Source: UBA5738 sp049641805 (GTDB lineage Bacteria; Patescibacteriota; Minisyncoccia; Minisyncoccales; UBA5738). Taken from it: 9,944 bases of DNA. The translations under genes were made by a program, and so were the position numbers. The DNA lies in assembly GCA_049641805.1 (NCBI GenBank), contig JBARNX010000052.1:1-9944 (forward strand), given 5' to 3'. The notes beneath the pieces were generated by a model. It was not told where the DNA came from and ran no database searches. It worked only from the letters and a program-made list of their open reading frames with translations. Every line of letters begins with the position of its first letter. Position 1 is the stretch's first letter. Shown here piece after piece: positions 1-3,868 of this stretch.

Positions 1-2
1 CA

Positions 3-86
3 GAATTCGCGCGGTTACCGCCGCATTCGGTGAAAATTGACTTCCCAAAAGCTGAAGTCAAATTTCCCCAAATGCTGGTTTCGTGA
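3..86 (+). CDS. 3' end of an unidentified protein (5' end outside window)
   Basis: An open frame enters from the left edge and ends at TGA 84-86, giving 27 visible residues that end in FPQMLVS. The stretch (DFPKAEVKFPQ) is rich in charged residues and proline and carries no motif I recognise. It is taken as real because the frame is open to the edge and a strong hairpin (113-150) follows 26 bases after the stop, as expected at the end of a transcription unit. A chance open frame of 28 codons cannot be excluded. Confidence 0.4.
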   Translation, partial: EFARLPPHSVKIDFPKAEVKFPQMLVS

Positions 87-112
87 TTCAAGGTACTTAG
101 TATATATTTTTA

Positions 113-150
113 AAAACATTCTCATACTCTGCAGAATATGAGAATGTTTT
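113..150 (+). terminator. Strong 14-bp hairpin terminator after the upstream gene
   Basis: A perfect 14-bp inverted repeat: the left arm 113-126 (AAAACATTCTCATA) pairs with the right arm 137-150 (TATGAGAATGTTTT). The 10-base centre contains the palindrome TCTGCAGA and can continue the stem after one mismatch. The right arm ends in TTTT and the left arm is preceded by A/T-rich sequence, so it could stop transcription in either direction. It separates the upstream gene tail from the promoter of the toxin island. Confidence 0.75.
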
Positions 151-169
151 GTTATTGGTTTAGGATTGG

Positions 170-197
170 TTGATTAAAGATTTCTATGTGGTAAAAT
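170..197 (+). promoter_or_regulatory. Promoter of the DUF6922/AbiEii operon
   Basis: A -35-like TTGATT (170-175) and a -10 TAAAAT (192-197) lie 16 bases apart. TG at 189-190 makes an extended -10 (TGGTAAAAT). Transcription would be expected to start 6-7 bases after the -10, at about 203-205, which coincides with the ATG at 204. The transcript would then have almost no leader. Identification is by consensus only. Confidence 0.6.
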
Positions 198-203
198 ATC
201 GTT

Positions 204-437
204 ATGGAGATGGAATTCCGGCAGAGTTTATTTTGGGATGTGAATCCCAAAAATATCGACCCCCGAAAAAACGCCCAATATGTAATTGAGCGTATTTTGG
301 ATTTTGGCAATGATTTGGAAGTGAAATGGATGTGGGATTATTACGATAAAGCGTTGATTAAAAAAATCGTGGATAAGTCGCGTTGTTTAATGCCGGAAAC
401 AAAAAATTTATGGCAGCTGATTTTGGCAAACAATTAA
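204..437 (+). CDS. DUF6922-like small protein, putative antitoxin of the AbiEii pair
   Basis: A 77-residue soluble protein with the pattern of DUF6922-type proteins: an N-terminal S-L-F-W-D-V-[ND]-P motif (residues 8-15), then KNAQYVIERILDFGN (about 23-37), a W-x-W-x-Y-Y segment (about 43-48) and a C-terminal S-R-x-L-x-P-x-T-x-N-L-W motif (about 59-70). Small proteins of this kind are often encoded directly upstream of AbiEii-family nucleotidyltransferases and are thought to be the antitoxin partner, possibly with a role in autoregulation. Here the next gene overlaps its end by 28 bases, which supports translational coupling. No Shine-Dalgarno site precedes ATG 204. A second ATG at 210 is possible. 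Family assignment is from memory of the sequence pattern; the antitoxin role is inferred from context. Confidence 0.8.
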   Translation: MEMEFRQSLFWDVNPKNIDPRKNAQYVIERILDFGNDLEVKWMWDYYDKALIKKIVDKSRCLMPETKNLWQLILANN

Positions 438-1093
438 ATCTTAATCTTGATATTTTGCCCAAAGAAACCAAAGTAGCGTTGGATTTTTTGGCGGGCCAGG
501 ATTGGTTGGATGAGAATAATAATTGGTATTTGGCGGGCGGAACCGCCTTAGCGTTGCAAGCCGGCCATCGCAAATCGTTTGATCTCGATTTTTTTAATAA
601 GGAGAGGGCTTTTGATAATATCGCGCTGATCCAAAAATTCTCCGGTATTAAGGAATGGGAAATGACCATAAATAAGGAGAATACCATTTATGGAAAATTA
701 TTTAATGTCAAGGTCAGTTTTATCGCTTATCCTTTTTTTGTGCCGGATACGGAATTCATAAAATATGGAACGATAAATATATTGGCGGGGCGGGATGTAG
801 CGGTGATGAAAATCGTCGCAATTTCTCAAAGAGGGCGAAAACGCGATTTCATTGATTTATATTGGTGCGCGAAAAATATTGAATCATTGGAAGACACAAT
901 TAAACGGTTAAAAAAACAATATCCGGCCGTGGCGCACGATTATCACCATATTTTAAAGAGCTTGGCATATTTTGAAGACGCAGAGGAAGATGTTGATCCG
1001 GAATTGAATTTTATGATAAATTGGAACGAAGCCAAGGATTATTTTAAGGTTGAGGTGCCAAAAATCGCAAAAAAAATTATTGAATTGAAATAA
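410..1093 (+). CDS. AbiEii/AbiGii-type nucleotidyltransferase, probable toxin
   Basis: A 227-residue protein of the AbiEii/AbiGii toxin family (PF08843, MNT-like nucleotidyltransferase fold). The diagnostic motif is complete: L-A-G-G-T-A-L-A-L (41-49), then H53-R54-K-S-F-D58-L-D60-F-F, where G43-G44-T45 and the D58/D60 pair form the nucleotide- and metal-binding centre. Characterised relatives transfer nucleotides to RNA targets such as tRNA acceptor ends and block growth; some act in phage abortive infection. The C-terminal part carries VAHDYHHILKSL and a W-x-E-x-x-x-Y-F motif, repeated in the remnant at 2927. ATG 410 is preferred because GGAAA (395-399) precedes it at 10 bases and it overlaps the putative antitoxin by 28 bases; a TTG at 383 would lengthen that overlap to 55 bases. 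The product is probably active, since no catalytic residue is missing. The target is unknown. Confidence 0.88.
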   Translation: MAADFGKQLNLNLDILPKETKVALDFLAGQDWLDENNNWYLAGGTALALQAGHRKSFDLDFFNKERAFDNIALIQKFSGIKEWEMTINKENTIYGKLFNVKVSFIAYPFFVPDTEFIKYGTINILAGRDVAVMKIVAISQRGRKRDFIDLYWCAKNIESLEDTIKRLKKQYPAVAHDYHHILKSLAYFEDAEEDVDPELNFMINWNEAKDYFKVEVPKIAKKIIELK

Positions 1094-1101
1094 AATAATA
1101 T

Positions 1102-1659
1102 ATGATAAACGAGGACTTACGAAAACTTTTCGCAGGAATTGTTGGTTTAACGATGCTGCCTATGGTTTGCGTTGCTGATGGTGCCGCCTTTGCAATGATT
1201 TTTCCGTTAATTGGTAGTATGGTAATGGCCTATTCGTTTATTTTTATTATTTTGATTGAAGCGGTTATCGTCAGGAAGATAATAAATAAAATCCAAAGCA
1301 GTGGTAGTTATGGATTAAAACAAGTTTTAAAGTATTCAATCGTTGCCAATCTTGCGACAACTTTGATTGGTATCCCTGTTTGTTATGCGATTTCTATTTC
1401 ATTATATTTATATACCATCGATTTTATTTACACTCCCCCGATTTTTCTAATTGTTTTTATTCTGATTCCTACAATTTCGTTCATTCTCGAGTTTTTTATG
1501 TCGGCTTATATCGAAACAAAGATAGCTTATCGTTTTTTTAAAAATGTTCGCAAGGAATATTTGCGAAAAGCGATTTGGATTGCGAATATTGTAAGCTATT
1601 TGCTTTTGATTTTTTTTACAATAGCGTGGACTCTTAGCAATGTTTTTTCTTTGTCATAA
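1102..1659 (+). CDS. Multi-pass membrane protein of unknown function, copy 1
   Basis: A 185-residue, strongly hydrophobic protein with about five predicted membrane segments (roughly residues 8-30, 36-58, 80-103, 112-138 and 158-180). The N-terminus contains LPMVCVADG, resembling a signal sequence. Charged loops lie after the second segment (VRKIINKIQ) and before the last (FFKNVRKEYLRKAIW). It starts 8 bases after the AbiEii stop, so it is almost certainly co-transcribed. It is a paralogue of the protein at 3178: shared landmarks are PMVC, KYSI-x-AN-x-x-TT, FFMS-x-x-IET and W-x-x-NI-x-SY. Similar proteins occur in CPR genomes, but I know of no assigned function. Repeated association with AbiEii sequence suggests, without proof, an accessory or immunity role. 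No clear ribosome-binding site precedes ATG 1102. Confidence 0.8.
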   Translation: MINEDLRKLFAGIVGLTMLPMVCVADGAAFAMIFPLIGSMVMAYSFIFIILIEAVIVRKIINKIQSSGSYGLKQVLKYSIVANLATTLIGIPVCYAISISLYLYTIDFIYTPPIFLIVFILIPTISFILEFFMSAYIETKIAYRFFKNVRKEYLRKAIWIANIVSYLLLIFFTIAWTLSNVFSLS

Positions 1660-1660
1660 T
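1632..1660 (+). promoter_or_regulatory. Possible promoter for the RhuM-Fic gene
   Basis: An extended -10 (TGTCATAAT, 1652-1660) overlaps the end of the first membrane-protein gene. A weak -35-like TTAGCA (1634-1639) sits 15 bases upstream of the CATAAT hexamer, which is shorter than ideal. Transcription from here would give a leader of about 45 bases before ATG 1712. The alternative is read-through from the promoter at 170. Confidence 0.3.
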
Positions 1661-1663
1661 TCT

Positions 1664-1707
1664 TGGTGTGGTTTAGGGGATGCTGACCAAGAAGGATGTG
1701 GAGCTGG
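1664..1707 (+). pseudogene. Dead 5' fragment of a PEP synthase gene
   Basis: This stretch matches the start of the intact pps gene at 3827-3868. TGGTGTGGTTTA is identical (1664-1675 and 3827-3838), then a 6-base stretch in pps is replaced by 8 bases, then 23 of 24 bases match (1684-1707 and 3845-3868). The second part still reads TKKDVELA, against TKKDVELV in pps, but the 2-base length difference puts the two halves out of frame. Similarity ends where the RhuM-Fic gene begins. The fragment seems to supply the GGAG (1700-1703) that serves as ribosome-binding site for that gene. Confidence 0.8.
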
Positions 1708-1711
1708 CGGA

Positions 1712-2716
1712 ATGGTAAATATGAAAAAAGAAAATGAACAGAATAAAATAGTTATTTATAAGACCGCGAAAAACGAGGTTGAGTTGAGCGTGCGGTTTGA
1801 AAATGAATCGGTTTGGCTTGATGGCCGACAGATGGCTTTGCTATTCGGAACACAGAGACCGGCGGTTGTTAAGCATATAAATAATATTTATAAAGCGAAG
1901 GAGCTTAATTCAAAACAAACCTGTTCCATTTTGGAACAGGTTGCGGCCGATGGAAAAATAAGAAAAATCAATCTTTATAATTTAGATATGATTATTTCGG
2001 TTGGTTATCGGGTTAATTCGGCGCGGGCGACTCAATTCCGAATTTGGGCGACCAAAACTTTAAAAAACTATCTTTTGAAAGGTTATGCGATAAATGAAAA
2101 GCGGCTTTTGGAAGCAGAAGAAAAATTTAATGAATTGCAAGCCGCAATCGGATTTTTGCAAGAAAAATCAAAAACGGAATTATTGGCGGGGCAGGAGAGC
2201 GAGATTTTAAATTTGCTTGCCGGATATGCAAAAACGCTTTCTTTGCTTGAGCAATACGATAAGGGCGAGGTCTTGCCGGTTGCAGGCGCAAGAACAAAAT
2301 ATGTTTTGGGATATAACGATTGCGTTGAAATTATTGCTAAAATTAAGGCGGATCTAACTGCCAAAAATGAAGCAAGCGATTTTTTCGGCAGCCAAAGAGA
2401 CAAAATTTTTGAGGGAATAATCGGGGCGCTGCATCAGTCGTTTGCCGGCCAAGTTTTATATCCCGCGCTGGAAGATAAGGCGGCGCATTTGCTATACTTG
2501 ATTATAAAAGATCATCCGTTTTCCGATGGCAATAAGCGGATCGGCTCATTCTTGTTTGTTTATTTCTTGGACAAAACAAAGTCGCTGTATCGCAAATCCG
2601 GGGAATGTAAAATAAATAATAACGCTCTGGCGGCATTGGCGTTGTTGATTGCGCAAAGCGATCCGAAAGAAAAAGAAATAATGGTTAAGATCATTAAAAG
2701 CCTTATCGCAAATTAA
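1712..2716 (+). CDS. RhuM-like / Fic-Doc fusion protein (putative AMP- or phosphotransferase toxin)
   Basis: A 334-residue two-domain protein. Residues about 10-125 match the RhuM virulence-protein family: IVIYKT, VRFENESVWLDGRQMALLFG, then H-I-N-N-I and VGYRVNSARATQFRIWAT. A charged, coiled-coil-like linker follows (about 130-200). The C-terminal Fic/Doc domain carries HPFSDGNKRIG with the catalytic His at 268 and an intact D-G-N-K-R loop. Fic enzymes attach AMP or another phosphate-containing group to protein targets, and Doc phosphorylates EF-Tu. The loop here has the N-K-R of Doc rather than N-G-R, so the chemistry cannot be decided by eye. ATG 1712 has GGAG 8 bases upstream; ATG 1721 (MKKENEQ) is equally plausible. 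An in-frame start at 1640 would translate the pps remnant and is rejected. No inhibitory helix or obvious antitoxin is recognised; the 63-aa protein 11 bases downstream is the only candidate partner. Confidence 0.88.
   Translation: MVNMKKENEQNKIVIYKTAKNEVELSVRFENESVWLDGRQMALLFGTQRPAVVKHINNIYKAKELNSKQTCSILEQVAADGKIRKINLYNLDMIISVGYRVNSARATQFRIWATKTLKNYLLKGYAINEKRLLEAEEKFNELQAAIGFLQEKSKTELLAGQESEILNLLAGYAKTLSLLEQYDKGEVLPVAGARTKYVLGYNDCVEIIAKIKADLTAKNEASDFFGSQRDKIFEGIIGALHQSFAGQVLYPALEDKAAHLLYLIIKDHPFSDGNKRIGSFLFVYFLDKTKSLYRKSGECKINNNALAALALLIAQSDPKEKEIMVKIIKSLIAN
1918..1942 (+). repeat. Perfect 11-bp inverted repeat inside the RhuM coding region
   Basis: AACCTGTTCCA (1918-1928) and TGGAACAGGTT (1932-1942) are exact reverse complements separated by TTT. 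In the protein this covers T-C-S-I-L-E-Q-V of the RhuM domain. It can fold as an mRNA hairpin or act as an operator-like dyad. It may also be a by-product of codon choice. Confidence 0.7.
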
Positions 2717-2727
2717 TATAAAAAAAT

Positions 2728-2919
2728 ATGGCAAATAAAAAAGAAAAGATCGCGTTGGTTTCGAGCGGAGAGCAATTTTTTGACGATTGTCTGATCTGCA
2801 AGGCAATACAAGCGGCGCGGGCGGAGGGCCGGCAATTGACGGAAGCGGAATTGAAAGAGGCTTTTGGCAAAGCAAAAGAAAGCGGGGGCGTGGTTGGCGG
2901 TTCCTGGTTTGAAAATTAA
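2728..2919 (+). CDS. Small protein of unknown function downstream of Fic
   Basis: A 63-residue soluble protein beginning 11 bases after the RhuM-Fic stop, so probably co-transcribed with it. The N-terminal part contains a single C-x-x-C pair (C21-L-I-C24, in DDCLICKAIQ). The middle is a charged helix with LTEAELKEAFGKAKES, and it ends in a short glycine-rich tail, GGVVGGSWFEN. One C-x-x-C is not enough for a zinc ribbon on its own, though a dimer could bind metal. I do not recognise the family with certainty. Its position suggests a partner or antitoxin of the Fic protein. No Shine-Dalgarno site is visible; the A-rich leader before ATG 2728 is typical of this island. Confidence 0.65.
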   Translation: MANKKEKIALVSSGEQFFDDCLICKAIQAARAEGRQLTEAELKEAFGKAKESGGVVGGSWFEN

Positions 2920-2926
2920 TTATAAT

Positions 2927-3148
2927 ATGTTTGCTCCAAAAACAGAAAGAATCCAATTGTTGGCTAAAAAACATGTCGCGACAGTGGCGCACGATTATCA
3001 TCATATTTTGAAAAGTTTAACTTATTTTGATGATACAAAAGACGATCCGGCGCCGGAATTGAATTTCAAAGCAAGCTGGGATGAAGTGAGAAACTATTTT
3101 AAAACCGAAATTCCCAAAATTACAAAAATAATCTTGAATTTGGGATAA
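2927..3148 (+). pseudogene. C-terminal remnant of a second AbiEii-type gene
   Basis: The frame encodes 73 residues from ATG 2927. From residue 19 on it aligns with the last 55 residues of the AbiEii protein at 410, with about 33 identities by hand count, including VAHDYHHILKSL, PELNF, W-x-E and YFK-x-E-x-PKI. Everything carrying the nucleotidyltransferase site (G-G-T and D-x-D) is missing, so it cannot be a catalytic toxin. The first 18 residues (MFAPKTERIQLLAKKH...) have no clear match. The next gene is again the membrane protein, as in the first copy. The frame is intact with its own ATG, so a translated regulatory fragment is possible; a deletion remnant is the simpler reading. Confidence 0.75.
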
Positions 3149-3868
3149 GACAAATTAAGTAAAAAAAAGCGAAAAATATGTTTCCATTAAGAAACACGGC
3201 AAAATTATTGGGTTTGATTTTGTGCTCGATCGCTTTTCCGATGGTTTGTTTGGCTAATGCTGGGTTGAGCTTTATTTATATTGTTGTAGGGTTTCCGACC
3301 ATGGTATTGTCATTCCTTGGCATTGTTCCATTGGAATTTTTGGTTGTTAAAAATTATTTTGATAAGAATCCTCAAAAAGTAAAATGGACACGAATTTTCA
3401 AATATTCCATTGACGCGAATATAATTACGACGATATTGGGAATGATTTTGTTATTTCCTCTGATTCCCTTGATTGGCGGATCAATAATGGATATTTTGAG
3501 AATTGATATACCTAATGGTAATTCGATTAAGACGGATATTTTTGTTTACGCCACTTTTATAATTTCAATATTATTAGCTTTTTTTATGTCGGTTTTGATA
3601 GAAACAGCTGTTGCAAGAACATATTTCAAAGAAATTGATAAAAAAACATTAAAAAAATTAGTTTGGCGATCGAATATCTTAAGTTATGCTTTTTTGTCGG
3701 TATTTTTAATTATTTATATTTTAGTCTTGAGAAGTTTAAATAGTTGATTTATTTCTAATCGTAAATTAAGCAAAAATTATGGAAATGCAAAATAAAAACT
3801 TATGGAAAATATAAACGATAAAAATGTGGTGTGGTTTAAGGAGGTGACCAAAAAGGATGTGGAGCTGG
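2984..3868 (+). repeat. Right copy of the diverged direct repeat flanking the Fic cassette
   Basis: Partner of the unit at 929-1707, in the same orientation and order: AbiEii C-terminus, membrane protein, pps start. Here the pps end leads into the complete gene, while the AbiEii end is truncated. In the left copy it is the other way round. This mirror-like completeness places the Fic cassette (about 1708-2983) between two copies of the unit. The right unit is about 100 bases longer, because the membrane-protein gene and the spacer before pps are longer. Confidence 0.7.
3178..3747 (+). CDS. Multi-pass membrane protein of unknown function, copy 2
   Basis: A 189-residue membrane protein paralogous to the one at 1102, at roughly one third identity by hand alignment. 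The N-terminus is a good signal-like sequence ending FPMVCLANAG. About five hydrophobic segments follow (roughly residues 8-28, 32-55, 78-104, 118-142 and 163-184). Shared landmarks with copy 1 are PMVC, KYSI-x-AN-x-x-TT, FFMS-x-x-IET and W-x-x-NI-x-SY. It lies 29 bases after the AbiEii remnant and 54 bases before pps. The leader is A-rich (AAAAAAAAGCGAAAA) with no good Shine-Dalgarno site. No function can be assigned. Confidence 0.8.
   Translation: MFPLRNTAKLLGLILCSIAFPMVCLANAGLSFIYIVVGFPTMVLSFLGIVPLEFLVVKNYFDKNPQKVKWTRIFKYSIDANIITTILGMILLFPLIPLIGGSIMDILRIDIPNGNSIKTDIFVYATFIISILLAFFMSVLIETAVARTYFKEIDKKTLKKLVWRSNILSYAFLSVFLIIYILVLRSLNS

Larger units (their letters stand above)
929..1707 (+). 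repeat. Left copy of a diverged direct repeat flanking the Fic cassette
   Basis: This unit runs from the 3' end of the AbiEii gene through the first membrane-protein gene to a fragment of the pps 5' end. The same order recurs at 2984-3868. The outer ends are well conserved: a 17-bp perfect match at 929-945 and 2984-3000, and 23 of 24 bases at 1684-1707 and 3845-3868. The membrane-protein genes in the middle have diverged to roughly one third amino-acid identity by hand count. The boundaries given are those of the clearly matching ends. Confidence 0.7.

Noticed and set aside
383..409. TTG start for the AbiEii gene at 383
   Set aside because: It lengthens the overlap with the upstream gene to 55 bases and adds residues without family support. 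ATG 410 has a better-placed GGAAA.
1640..1711. In-frame upstream extension of the RhuM-Fic gene (start at 1640)
   Set aside because: It would translate the dead pps fragment and overlap the membrane-protein gene. RhuM homologues begin near MKKENEQ, and GGAG lies 8 bases before ATG 1712.
1775..1815. SVRFEN as a Fic inhibitory motif ([ST]xxxE[GN])
   Set aside because: It lies on a strand of the RhuM domain at a position conserved for that family, not on a helix next to the Fic core, so the match is likely coincidental.
2546..3004. Antisense open frame of 152 codons across the Fic 3' end and the 63-aa gene
   Set aside because: It spans three sense features, including the Fic 3' end, with no recognisable domain and low-complexity Phe/Pro/Arg composition.
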